Of a stretch of 9,689 nt of DNA, positions 1 to 6,202 are shown piece after piece. The stretch is from contig JBLIML010000152.1 of NCBI GenBank assembly GCA_047638675.1, forward strand, positions 1 through 9,689, written 5' to 3'. The notes below the pieces were generated by a model. The model did not search any database. It was given only the letters and a program-made list of their open reading frames with translations, and was not told the origin of the DNA. This DNA comes from WLWS01 sp047638675. Its GTDB lineage: Bacteria > Pseudomonadota > Gammaproteobacteria > Eutrophobiales > Eutrophobiaceae. The position numbers were made by a program, and so were the translations under genes. Each line of letters begins with the position of its first letter. The first letter of the stretch is position 1.

Positions 1-641
1 TGCTAGTCAGCAGCATGATAATAAATAATATATTTATTTTTCCTTTCGTGCTGACGGTGATGGGGGATCAGGCTTTTACAGAATTGGTGATATTTGATAT
101 TGGTAATGCTTTTATGACCATTACGCTGACCTACATTGTGGCCTTCAGTCATGGCCCCGAGCACACAAGCTTGCGAAATATCGGCATAAATGCACTGAAA
201 TTACCGGCCGTGTGGGCTTTGATAGTCGCCATCACACTGAATTTAAATTCAATCCACCTGCCGAAATTAGCCATGGACGTACTTGACCCCGTGGGTTTGT
301 TGACCACTCCGTTGATTCTCGTCGCATTAGGCATATATTTCACGCCGAGAATCAAAAAAATTCGCCTGGTGACAATTACAATTCTTGTGCGGATGCTTGC
401 GGGCTTTTTCTTCGGACTCGTATTCGCGAACGTTTTTGACCTTCAAGGGTCTACCTTTATAATTGTCATATTATGTTCAGCCGCACCCATCGGCTTTAAT
501 GCGGTGACCTATGCCTCACTAGCAAAACTGGATATGGAGCTTGCCGCCAGTGCGGTGTCTTTTTCCGTATTGATTGGTATGATTACCAGTCCATTGCTGT
601 TGTATTTTTTACAGATCTATATTAAGAACGCATCCGCGTAA
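1..641 (+). CDS. AEC-family permease, C-terminal part (5' end cut by window)
   Basis: The reading frame is open from the first bases of the window (codons from position 3 read L-V-S-S before the first Met at 15), so this is the C-terminal two thirds (about 212 residues) of a longer protein; AEC (auxin efflux carrier-like) permeases are usually about 300 residues. It is very hydrophobic with roughly six membrane segments. The family-like features are the N-terminal stretch FIFPFVLTVMGDQAF, the middle NALKLPAVWALIVA, and the end segment CSAAPIGFNAVTYAS, which resembles the substrate-binding helix of the family's second half. Known members export or import small organic anions such as malate or malonate; the substrate here cannot be read. 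It ends 20 bases before the cyclophilin gene on the same strand, so the two may be cotranscribed, although they have no obvious functional link. Confidence 0.8.
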   Translation, partial: LVSSMIINNIFIFPFVLTVMGDQAFTELVIFDIGNAFMTITLTYIVAFSHGPEHTSLRNIGINALKLPAVWALIVAITLNLNSIHLPKLAMDVLDPVGLLTTPLILVALGIYFTPRIKKIRLVTITILVRMLAGFFFGLVFANVFDLQGSTFIIVILCSAAPIGFNAVTYASLAKLDMELAASAVSFSVLIGMITSPLLLYFLQIYIKNASA

Positions 642-646
642 TAATT

Positions 647-651
647 AAGGG
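647..651 (+). promoter_or_regulatory. Ribosome binding site of the cyclophilin gene
   Basis: AAGGG lies 10 bases before ATG 662 and only 4 bases before the in-frame TTG at 656. The longer spacing and the common start codon favour ATG 662. Confidence 0.5.
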
Positions 652-661
652 TAATTTGAGT

Positions 662-1261
662 ATGTTAAAAAGAAGTTTAAAGAATTATGTTATCGCTTTT
701 TGCCAGCTGTCAGTATTCCTGTTAATCACGACTTCGGATGCAAGCGCGGCCGGTCGTGATGCTAATATTGCGATTGATACAAAGTTTGGGACCATTGAAA
801 TACGACTATTACCCTATGTTGCGCCAAATCATGTAACCAGAATTATCCATCTGATCAAACTTGGATTTTACGACGGTACGATTTTCCATCGTATTATTCC
901 AGGTTTCATGATTCAAGGTGGCGACCCCAACACACTTAAAAGTGATACATCACTTTATGGACAGGGTGGTCCTGGCTACACCATCAATGCTGAATTTAAT
1001 AATCAGCCACACATTCGCGGTACCGTATCCATGGCAAGAGGAGATGGCGATAACACTGCCGGGTCACAATTTTTTATTGTGACCAAAACTTCACGATTTC
1101 TCGATAAAAAATATACGGTATTTGGCAGGGTGACCAAAGGTATGAACGTGGTAGACAAGATCGCGGCCCAGAAACGTGACAAGAATGATCTTCCTCGGGA
1201 ACGTATAGAAATGCGTGTCCGGGTTCTGGATGATTCGGTCTTAGATAAAATCGACAGATAA
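662..1261 (+). CDS. Exported cyclophilin-type peptidyl-prolyl cis-trans isomerase
   Basis: This enzyme catalyses cis-trans isomerisation of Xaa-Pro bonds, here probably in the periplasm. The 199-residue protein begins with a signal peptide (positively charged MLKRSLK, hydrophobic core about 9-22, likely cleavage near residues 29-30 after ASA). The cyclophilin domain fills the rest. FHRIIPGFMIQGGD at 75-88 holds the catalytic Arg77 and the pocket residues Phe82, Met83 and Gln85, and AGSQFFI is at 133-139. FLDKKYTVFG at 146-155 has Phe where human CypA has the cyclosporin-binding Trp121, which is usual for bacterial forms. The N-terminal IDTKFGTIEIRL strand and HIRGTVSMARG are also typical. An in-frame TTG at 656 would add two residues; ATG 662 is preferred. 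Length is normal for a PpiA-like protein plus signal. The gene converges on the quinohemoprotein gene with only 34 bases between them and no clear terminator. Confidence 0.93.
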   Translation: MLKRSLKNYVIAFCQLSVFLLITTSDASAAGRDANIAIDTKFGTIEIRLLPYVAPNHVTRIIHLIKLGFYDGTIFHRIIPGFMIQGGDPNTLKSDTSLYGQGGPGYTINAEFNNQPHIRGTVSMARGDGDNTAGSQFFIVTKTSRFLDKKYTVFGRVTKGMNVVDKIAAQKRDKNDLPRERIEMRVRVLDDSVLDKIDR

Positions 1262-1295
1262 ATGCAATATTAACTTATAGCTAAAGACGCAATTA

Positions 1296-3152
1296 TTATT
1301 TAACACTGAACGCCAGTAATGCGTTTCCCGCTAATCCACCCCAACGTGCATATCCGGAATTAACATAAACGAAACCATTGACAATGGTGGGGCCAGGACC
1401 ATCTAAGGCGCCACCCTGTGCTTTTATACCATTGACTGCATCGTACTCCTTCACCGTGTCGTAATCCCAGATCACCTTTCCATCCACACTTGAGTAGGCG
1501 CGAATATGCCCATCGTAGGCACCGGCAAAAATCACTCCGGGAATGGCGGAGACGGCACCTGATTGTGCCGGACTACATTGTTTTCTTGTATCGCAAACTG
1601 GGGCGGGTGCACGCCAGACTGGCTTACCATCTCTTAATCGATAGGCATGCACCCCACCACCCTTGTTTGATTTTATTTTCCAGTCAGGAGAGCCCTTGGC
1701 GTTGATGAATAGATCGCCTTCTCTATCCGATAGTGCGACATAGACATTCTCGCCGTCGCTGGCAGCGCCCCACATCACGCCGCCCTGAAAACCACCGGGA
1801 GATGCCTGCTGCTTCCATAATAATGCGCCCTTGTTATCAGGATCGAGCGCATGAATTTCGCCGGATTTTTGCACGGCTATCAATACACGTTGTTTTTCAT
1901 TGAGAGAAACCAATATTGGCGAGGCACCGAAATCATAATCTGGACCTTCCGCTCCCGGACAATTACTACGATCATCTGAAATGCACGCGGAATTCCACGC
2001 GTCGTTGGATCTTGCCTGATAAGTCCATAGAATTTTTCCGTCGCTCAAGTTCATTGCCATAATGGAATCACTTGTACCGGAGGTAGGCTCAGAACTATTT
2101 TCACCCGTGCCTATATATAGCACATTCAATTTGGCATCTATGGTCGGCGCTGACCATACGCCCGCACCAGAGGGTCCGTGAAAAGAAGTGCCACTGGCAT
2201 TGCTCTGGCTGACCTGTTTCGGCTCTTCAATTATGGTGTAAGACTGCCACTCAATTTTTCCTGTGTAGGCATCAAGGGCAACGACACTCCCTCTATGGGT
2301 ACAGCATTGATAATCAGGATTCATTGCAGTAACCGATTCCAGCGTGGAGATCGGGACGTAAAGTTTGCCTTTGTACAATTGTGAGGCACCCGTTACTCGA
2401 ACCGCAGGATGGCTTTCGATTTTTGTTTTCCAGACGAGTGTGCCATCCGCGGCGTTGACGGCGTATGCGTTGGCGGTGGTATCAGTAAAATAGACAAGAA
2501 AATCGTCTTTCGAATCCGTCGATAGTTGACCCGCGCTGACGGCGGTACGGACCGAACTGTCGGCCTGGAAAAGCCAGTAGGCGCAACCGGTTTCAGCGTC
2601 GAGTGAATACACATTGCCACTATTGCTCGGTACAAAAAGGCGTCCGCCAATCACATTGGTTTGACCGAGGGCCAGAACTTCTCCAGGATAGGCAAAGACC
2701 CATTTTAATTTGAGCCTGGGAACGTCTTTCGACATCAAAGCTGCGGCCCTGGCGGGTTGAAAACGGGTGTTTTCACTATCAACACCCCAGCCATTCCATT
2801 GAGATTGTTGCAGAAAGTCATTCTGCAAATCCGGTCGGGTATCGCAGTACTTTAGTGGTATATCTTTCGCTGAATCCGCACTATAGGTCCCGCCAGTTAT
2901 GAATTCAGACACCGCGACACGCTCTGATTCAGACAGACCTGCGCCAATTTGCCGCATGGTGCCTGTGCTTAATGTCTTGTGAATGGAAGCGGGGCTCAGT
3001 TTCTGTAGTTGTGAAAACGAAGGGATCTGGCTATTACTGCTTTCATGGCAACTTGCACAATGCTGTTTATAGCTGATTTGCCCATCAGCGGCACTCGCTA
3101 TTAAAGGTAAGGTAAATATATAAATTAAAAATGAAGCAGGAATTTTTATCAT
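1296..3152 (-). CDS. Periplasmic quinohemoprotein (PQQ propeller with N-terminal cytochrome c), polyvinyl-alcohol dehydrogenase-like
   Basis: Likely a PQQ-dependent alcohol dehydrogenase passing electrons through its own heme c to the respiratory chain. The 618 residues begin with a signal peptide (about 1-21, cleavage after ASA). A short cytochrome c domain has CASCH at 32-36 and a probable axial Met66 in TGTMRQIG. The rest shows eight strand-turn-Trp propeller motifs of the PQQ type: 178-193, 226-241, 287-302, 362-376, 430-446, 498-513, 547-562 and a final partial one at 609-618. An adjacent Cys pair, Cys283-Cys284, matches the vicinal disulfide that sits over PQQ in quinoprotein dehydrogenases. 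GAGVWSAPTIDAK at 330-342 and the heme-first domain order resemble polyvinyl-alcohol dehydrogenases; methanol-type enzymes lack heme and type II ADHs carry it at the C-terminus. The substrate is inferred only at family level. No PQQ synthesis gene lies nearby. The start ATG has no strong Shine-Dalgarno; an inverted repeat sits just upstream. Confidence 0.85.
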   Translation of the reverse strand: MIKIPASFLIYIFTLPLIASAADGQISYKQHCASCHESSNSQIPSFSQLQKLSPASIHKTLSTGTMRQIGAGLSESERVAVSEFITGGTYSADSAKDIPLKYCDTRPDLQNDFLQQSQWNGWGVDSENTRFQPARAAALMSKDVPRLKLKWVFAYPGEVLALGQTNVIGGRLFVPSNSGNVYSLDAETGCAYWLFQADSSVRTAVSAGQLSTDSKDDFLVYFTDTTANAYAVNAADGTLVWKTKIESHPAVRVTGASQLYKGKLYVPISTLESVTAMNPDYQCCTHRGSVVALDAYTGKIEWQSYTIIEEPKQVSQSNASGTSFHGPSGAGVWSAPTIDAKLNVLYIGTGENSSEPTSGTSDSIMAMNLSDGKILWTYQARSNDAWNSACISDDRSNCPGAEGPDYDFGASPILVSLNEKQRVLIAVQKSGEIHALDPDNKGALLWKQQASPGGFQGGVMWGAASDGENVYVALSDREGDLFINAKGSPDWKIKSNKGGGVHAYRLRDGKPVWRAPAPVCDTRKQCSPAQSGAVSAIPGVIFAGAYDGHIRAYSSVDGKVIWDYDTVKEYDAVNGIKAQGGALDGPGPTIVNGFVYVNSGYARWGGLAGNALLAFSVK

Positions 3153-3156
3153 GTCA

Positions 3157-3181
3157 TCGATTCGATTGTTGCGAGAATCGA
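3157..3181. repeat. Inverted repeat in the leader of the quinohemoprotein gene
   Basis: TCGATTC (3157-3163) and GAATCGA (3175-3181) are perfect 7-base inverted arms around an 11-base loop, ending 4 bases before the start codon of the minus-strand gene. A possible -10 element (TATATT read on the minus strand, plus positions 3183-3188) lies just beyond it. It could be an operator or a leader hairpin hiding the ribosome site; chance is also possible for arms this short. Confidence 0.35.
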
Positions 3182-3253
3182 AAATATAACATAGTGAGGC
3201 AAACGAAGCAGCAATTCAGGTTTGCGGCCCGAAACTGTGGAGAGGGGACTAGC

Positions 3254-3271
3254 TGTCTATTCGCTTAGACA
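3254..3271 (-). terminator. Possible 3' hairpin downstream of msrB
   Basis: TGTCTA (3254-3259) and TAGACA (3266-3271) form a perfect 6-base stem with a 6-base loop, extendable by one G-U pair in the minus-strand RNA, about 35 bases past the msrB stop. No T-tract follows it on the minus strand, so it is not a canonical intrinsic terminator; it may be a 3'-end stabilising hairpin. Confidence 0.3.
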
Positions 3272-3306
3272 AGATCACAGGCATTGAAATAAATGAGAGG
3301 ATCGAT

Positions 3307-3894
3307 TTATTTTTCGAAATCGGATGCAAATTCTTCGTAACCCAGGGAAACAAGCTTCTCCTTTGGCACAAAACGCAAGGAGGCAGAATTGATGCAATAA
3401 CGTAAACCGGTTGGCTTTGGTCCGTCGTCGAACACATGACCGATGTGGGAATCTGCAAGGCGACTACGTAATTCTGTGCGTGTGAAAAATAACGATTTGT
3501 CAGCCTTTGTCTCGAGCGCATCGGCTTTGATGGGGCGAATAAAACTGGGCCAGCCTGTACCAGATTTAAATTTATCCTTCGAACTGAAAAGTGGCTCACC
3601 GGACACTACATCAACATAAATACCTTCCTTTTTATTATCCCAATATTCATTAGCAAAGGGCCGTTCAGTGCCATCCTTTTGTGTCACATTGTATTGTATT
3701 TTACTCAGGCGTCGTTTGAGTTCCTCTTTGGAAGGTTTAACAAAATTTTCCCGGGCTTCTTTCCAATTTACCAGGCTGCTGTCATTCATGGCGGATGTAT
3801 CTTCGCTATTTCCGGTATCGCTGGAGACGTAACTATATAGGCTTGTGCCCAACAAAATACTTCCTGTTATTAATATGTAGTTCCACTTTTTCAT
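3307..3894 (-). CDS. msrB: Membrane-anchored peptide-methionine (R)-S-oxide reductase MsrB, single-cysteine form
   Basis: MsrB reduces the R form of methionine sulfoxide in proteins. The N-terminus (about 6-23) is a hydrophobic signal or anchor, followed by a polar linker, so the enzyme should face the periplasm. The SelR/MsrB domain runs from about 55 to 190: SGEPLFSS at 98-105, SGTGWPSF at 111-118, RTELRSRLADSHIGHVFDDG at 139-158 and RYCINSASLRF at 165-175, where Cys167 is the catalytic nucleophile and His150 and His153 belong to the active site. Cys167 is the only cysteine in the protein. The two CxxC zinc motifs of many MsrBs are absent, and no resolving cysteine is visible. The domain resembles the MsrB part of the exported PilB/MsrAB proteins. 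The gene is 91 bases downstream of the MerT-like gene on the same strand; a link to metal-induced oxidative damage is inferred. Confidence 0.93.
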   Translation of the reverse strand: MKKWNYILITGSILLGTSLYSYVSSDTGNSEDTSAMNDSSLVNWKEARENFVKPSKEELKRRLSKIQYNVTQKDGTERPFANEYWDNKKEGIYVDVVSGEPLFSSKDKFKSGTGWPSFIRPIKADALETKADKSLFFTRTELRSRLADSHIGHVFDDGPKPTGLRYCINSASLRFVPKEKLVSLGYEEFASDFEK

Positions 3895-3947
3895 GCTTGT
3901 ATCTCGTCAATCTGTGCGTAAGGGATAACGTTCAGACAGTGAATCGG

Positions 3948-3968
3948 GCTATGGGTTCCCCCATCAGC
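3948..3968 (-). terminator. Hairpin between the MerT-like gene and msrB
   Basis: ATGGG (3951-3955) pairs with CCCAT (3960-3964) around a 4-base loop, and outer GCT/AGC (3948-3950, 3966-3968) extend the stem past one bulged C. It lies 18 bases after the MerT-like stop. No T-tract follows on the minus strand, so it may slow rather than end transcription, or simply separate the metal genes from msrB. Confidence 0.3.
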
Positions 3969-3985
3969 AAAGTTGTTTACCTGGT

Positions 3986-4369
3986 TTATGCGTAGAATAT
4001 CCTTTCAGCAATATAGGCGAAAAAGAAGCCTGTACACCAGATAATTGAAGACAAGCCGTGCACACGACAATTCCACTTGTGCGTCGTATTACATAAACGG
4101 GCAAGTTCGGGATCCGTCGGGCAGGCACGTCCGGGTCGATATAAGGCCCATGCGCCTGCAAGCAGCAATATTCCAGAACCGAGGAATACCCATGCCTTGT
4201 GCATGCTCAGGCCAATGAGGAAGGGCAGGTTACTGGCCATACTGGCAACCACCGCACCCATACCCAGGCTGACAAGCATGATGGGCAATGCACAGCAGAG
4301 AAGGGTGCCGGTTGAAGTTAGTAGAATTAACCAGCCCCATTTATGCGGCTTCATGTTTTTAGAATTCAT
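3986..4369 (-). CDS. MerT-like metal transport protein (inner membrane)
   Basis: A 127-residue protein with three predicted membrane segments (about 12-38, 48-77, 105-124). Segment 1 carries the vicinal pair Cys25-Cys26 followed by Pro29, and the loop after segment 2 starts with YRPGRAC and holds Cys83 and Cys93. This is the arrangement of MerT, in which the membrane Cys pair takes Hg(II) from periplasmic MerP and passes it to the cytoplasmic-loop cysteines. Length is close to MerT (about 116). Cys101 and Cys112 are extra. The gene follows the barrel gene by 11 bases, and its Shine-Dalgarno AAGGAA overlaps that gene's stop, so translation is probably coupled. A MerP-like protein is encoded two genes upstream. 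No mercuric reductase is visible, so the metal may not be mercury. Other CC-containing small transporters (MerF, MerC type) are less likely given the Cys spacing. Confidence 0.68.
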   Translation of the reverse strand: MNSKNMKPHKWGWLILLTSTGTLLCCALPIMLVSLGMGAVVASMASNLPFLIGLSMHKAWVFLGSGILLLAGAWALYRPGRACPTDPELARLCNTTHKWNCRVHGLSSIIWCTGFFFAYIAERIFYA

Positions 4370-4376
4370 AATAAAA

Positions 4377-4382
4377 TTCCTT
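4377..4382 (-). promoter_or_regulatory. Ribosome binding site of the MerT-like gene
   Basis: AAGGAA on the minus strand, 7 bases before the ATG. Its upstream end overlaps the stop codon (4381-4383) of the barrel gene, which argues for one transcript and coupled translation. Confidence 0.65.
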
Positions 4383-5253
4383 AAAACGTTATGCCAATAC
4401 CAATCGAAAACTCGGATCCACGCGAATTGGAAATAGCCGTTTTCTTTTCATAGGCAAGGTGTTTATATTCAGCGCGAAACATAATGTTGTCTTTGTACAA
4501 AACCAGCACGGGGCCAGTTTGGAGACGTTGACCACCGGAAGCCGTGGTGAGCGTTGCGGCGTTTGGGTTTTCACTATGACGAGCAGTAACATCCCACATC
4601 ACAAACACACCTGAATTGTATTCATCGCTATGCACAGGGTGATAACCCAGATTTATGTCCAGGCCCAACTCGTTGCCTTCATTCATCCCATGCCTGCCTT
4701 GACGATTTATCCAGTAGCTTAAGTCCACCAATGAATAATATTTGGGGCTTTCACTACTGTAGGACAAACTCAGACCTAAATCGACACTGCCATCGCTGAG
4801 GGGAAAATTGCCAGAAGCACTACCACTTGGTAATCGGATTGAAGGCGTAAAACTAAAGTTATCAGTAAAGGCTTTGTTGTTCCTGTAATACTTAAGCGGG
4901 ACACCAACAACCAGATCACCGAAGCCTTTGTTACTTTGCCGCATGCTTTTCCCCGCGAAATTTTTCCAGCGGGTTTGTTCTATATAAGGTAATTTAAAAG
5001 TGACACGTTTTGCACGGTCAAAAGTATACACACCCTCCAACCAGGTCTTTCGTACATAACGCTTTAAACCAAGAGGGTTTGCAATTTCTGAATCGCCCTT
5101 CATCAAGGTACTGGAGCCATAACTTTCAAAACGTGTCTGGAAGCCGTAACCTTCCTCCCAACGTGGGGCCATGTCCATGACAGGCTGATGGGCACGCGCC
5201 GGCGCGGATATCAACGACATGATAAAAAGGAGCTGTCGAATTTTGCAGGTCAT
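4381..5253 (-). CDS. Outer-membrane beta-barrel protein of the metal cluster (MetA-pathway/phenol-transporter-like family)
   Basis: A 290-residue protein with a signal peptide (about 1-21, cleavage after ARA) and a mature part rich in alternating hydrophobic/aromatic strands (for example RVTFKLPYIEQTRW, GDLVVGVPLKYY, FRAEYKHLAYE), ending in ITF. A terminal Phe is typical of outer-membrane barrels recognised by BamA. The strand and turn pattern is like the proteins annotated as MetA-pathway of phenol degradation transporters; that name reflects family only. The mature N-terminus would begin HQPVMDM, a possible soft-metal site. ATG 5253 was chosen because GGAG lies 7 bases upstream and overlaps the end of the HMA gene. 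An in-frame GTG at 5277 would add eight residues and overlap that gene by 20 bases. Placement between a MerP-like and a MerT-like gene suggests a metal-related outer-membrane channel or sensor. Confidence 0.75.
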   Translation of the reverse strand: MTCKIRQLLFIMSLISAPARAHQPVMDMAPRWEEGYGFQTRFESYGSSTLMKGDSEIANPLGLKRYVRKTWLEGVYTFDRAKRVTFKLPYIEQTRWKNFAGKSMRQSNKGFGDLVVGVPLKYYRNNKAFTDNFSFTPSIRLPSGSASGNFPLSDGSVDLGLSLSYSSESPKYYSLVDLSYWINRQGRHGMNEGNELGLDINLGYHPVHSDEYNSGVFVMWDVTARHSENPNAATLTTASGGQRLQTGPVLVLYKDNIMFRAEYKHLAYEKKTAISNSRGSEFSIGIGITF

Positions 5254-5257
5254 TTTT

Positions 5258-5689
5258 TTACTCCGGCTTATGCACACTCACCTTGCCATCTACATCTCTG
5301 ACATAAGCTTCGATCGGCTCATAACCACCCGAGGTGATAGCCTTGAACACCTGCTTTAAATCGAAATCCACACCTGGTTTGTTCGCAATCGTTACTTTCT
5401 GTTGCTCGATCTCAACCTTTACACCTTTTGTGTATTTAGAATGATCGATAAAGGACAATTTAGATAGCTTTCGCCTTACTCCCTGAGAGCAAAATGAACA
5501 AACAATCCCGTGTACGATGATGACGGTTTCTCCCGCTGCCACAGAAACCTCAGAAGCCGGGATAAGTCTATCGACCCTGGGTTTGGATTGATGATCGTGG
5601 CCATTTGTTCCGTCATGATCAGCAATAGATAGAACAGGTACTTGTAAGGAAAAAAGCATAACTACAACTAAAGTGAGTTTGTTACTCAT
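5258..5689 (-). CDS. Exported heavy-metal-associated (HMA/MerP-like) protein
   Basis: A 143-residue protein with a signal peptide (about 1-23), then a short His/Asp segment (ADHDGTNGHDH, His25, His31 and His33), then an HMA-like ferredoxin-fold domain from about 48 to 130. The metal motif is GIVCSFCSQGV at 61-71, with Cys64 and Cys67 matching the GMxCxxC loop of MerP, CopZ and ATPase HMA domains; the usual Met is Ile. Later features fit the fold: VEIEQQKVTIANKPG (beta strands) and AITSGGYEPIEA, matching the GY near the end of HMA domains. It should bind a soft metal in the periplasm and hand it on. The start has a good Shine-Dalgarno, AGAGG (5696-5700). The gene is first of the tight three-gene group with the barrel and the MerT-like gene. 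The domain is larger than MerP (about 91 residues with signal) owing to the His segment and a C-terminal tail. Confidence 0.78.
   Translation of the reverse strand: MSNKLTLVVVMLFSLQVPVLSIADHDGTNGHDHQSKPRVDRLIPASEVSVAAGETVIIVHGIVCSFCSQGVRRKLSKLSFIDHSKYTKGVKVEIEQQKVTIANKPGVDFDLKQVFKAITSGGYEPIEAYVRDVDGKVSVHKPE
5261..5264 (-). promoter_or_regulatory. Ribosome binding site that decides the barrel gene start
   Basis: GGAG on the minus strand sits in the last codons of the HMA gene, directly before its TAA, 7 bases ahead of ATG 5253. It supports this start over the GTG at 5277 and indicates coupled translation. Confidence 0.65.
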
Positions 5690-5695
5690 GATAAA

Positions 5696-5700
5696 CCTCT
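5696..5700 (-). promoter_or_regulatory. Ribosome binding site of the HMA gene
   Basis: AGAGG on the minus strand, 6 bases before ATG 5689. It supports the annotated start and shows this gene can be translated independently of the gene upstream. Confidence 0.6.
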
Positions 5701-5727
5701 CAACTTTTAATAATTAAAAAGTAGAAC

Positions 5728-5761
5728 CACTAGCGAAATGCGCGAGGCATCTTAGCTAGTG
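5728..5761 (-). terminator. Two-tier stem-loop between the Cys/His-rich gene and the HMA gene
   Basis: CACTAGC (5728-5734) and GCTAGTG (5755-5761) are perfect 7-base arms. Inside them ATGC (5738-5741) pairs with GCAT (5747-5750) around a 5-base loop, giving a nested hairpin. Read on the minus strand it starts 14 bases after the stop of the Cys/His-rich gene and is followed, 7 bases later, by CTTTTT. It could be a leaky intrinsic terminator, an attenuator, or a processing site that sets different levels of the two parts of the metal cluster. Confidence 0.45.
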
Positions 5762-5775
5762 TAGATAGTTAAGGT

Positions 5776-6135
5776 TTATAGAAGTGGCCTGGGAGGCCTG
5801 GCAGGGTGCGTGTTAAAAGCAATCAGCTCATGAACTTTATACGATAAAAAATCATTTTGAGCATTGGATGGAAAGAAATCAATGGGGATATTAATCGCAT
5901 GCATAGTAAAGGCGTGACATAAACCCATATCCATATCGCAAGCTAACGAGGTGTCGTTTTTGCTTTGCGAGTCCTCAACAGAGTGGCAGTCGTGATGCTG
6001 GTCATTCGAATCATTCAAGGGCACCTCATCAGTATCAACCATGTTCCAGCAACAAAGCATTGCATTACTCGCTGAGCTCACAAAGGTAAAGCAGCATATA
6101 GTTATGATAAAGATGATTTTGAAAGCTTTGTTCAT
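5776..6135 (-). CDS. Small exported Cys/His-rich protein, probably metal-binding (DUF2946/CopL-like)
   Basis: A 119-residue protein with a signal peptide (about 1-24, cleavage near SNA). The mature part of about 95 residues holds five cysteines (28, 29, 50, 66, 73), seven histidines and many Asp: MLCCWNMVD at 26-34, DQHHDCHS at 45-52, ACDMDMGLCHA at 65-75. The C-terminus ends PARPPRPLL. A Pro/Arg tail after a Cys/His-rich body is seen in small proteins (DUF2946, CopL-like) that accompany copper and other metal genes; assignment to that family is from memory of the pattern and is tentative. Role inferred: periplasmic metal binding or sensing. It heads the metal cluster, 86 bases before the HMA gene, with a stem-loop between. 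No clear Shine-Dalgarno precedes the ATG; a possible promoter lies in the AT-rich divergent region upstream. Confidence 0.65.
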   Translation of the reverse strand: MNKAFKIIFIITICCFTFVSSASNAMLCCWNMVDTDEVPLNDSNDQHHDCHSVEDSQSKNDTSLACDMDMGLCHAFTMHAINIPIDFFPSNAQNDFLSYKVHELIAFNTHPARPPRPLL

Positions 6136-6173
6136 TTAGCTAATCTGGGGCGATCTCTGAGAATTCATATATA

Positions 6174-6202
6174 AGTATAGTAAGAGATAACTGGAAAATA
6201 AA
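6174..6202 (-). promoter_or_regulatory. Candidate promoter of the metal cluster
   Basis: On the minus strand TATACT (plus 6174-6179, five of six matches to the -10 consensus) lies 17 bases after TTTATT (plus 6197-6202, a weak -35). The predicted transcript would have a leader of about 30 bases. A pair of inverted 6-mers, ATCTCT (6153-6158) and AGAGAT (6183-6188), flanks the -10. No MerR-type dyad was recognised. The region is AT-rich, so chance matches are likely. Confidence 0.3.

Noticed and set aside
2393..2650. 85-residue minus-strand frame inside the quinohemoprotein gene
   Set aside because: It is an overlapping frame inside a conserved propeller coding region with low-complexity Pro/Ser content.
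3249..3599. 116-residue open frame on the minus strand overlapping msrB
   Set aside because: It lies almost wholly inside the clear MsrB gene in another frame, and its product has no recognisable motif.
4077..4436. 119-residue open frame on the plus strand across the MerT-like gene
   Set aside because: It is antisense to the MerT-like gene and the barrel end; the composition (Pro, Arg, Met rich) is that of a reverse-frame shadow.
3986..5689. A complete mercury resistance (mer) operon
   Set aside because: Only MerT-like and MerP-like proteins are present; no mercuric reductase, organomercurial lyase or MerR-type regulator or operator is visible.
5786..5798. GGCCT/AGGCC hairpin near the end of the Cys/His-rich gene considered as terminator
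   Set aside because: It is inside the coding sequence and follows from the repeated Arg-Pro-Pro codons; no T-run follows.
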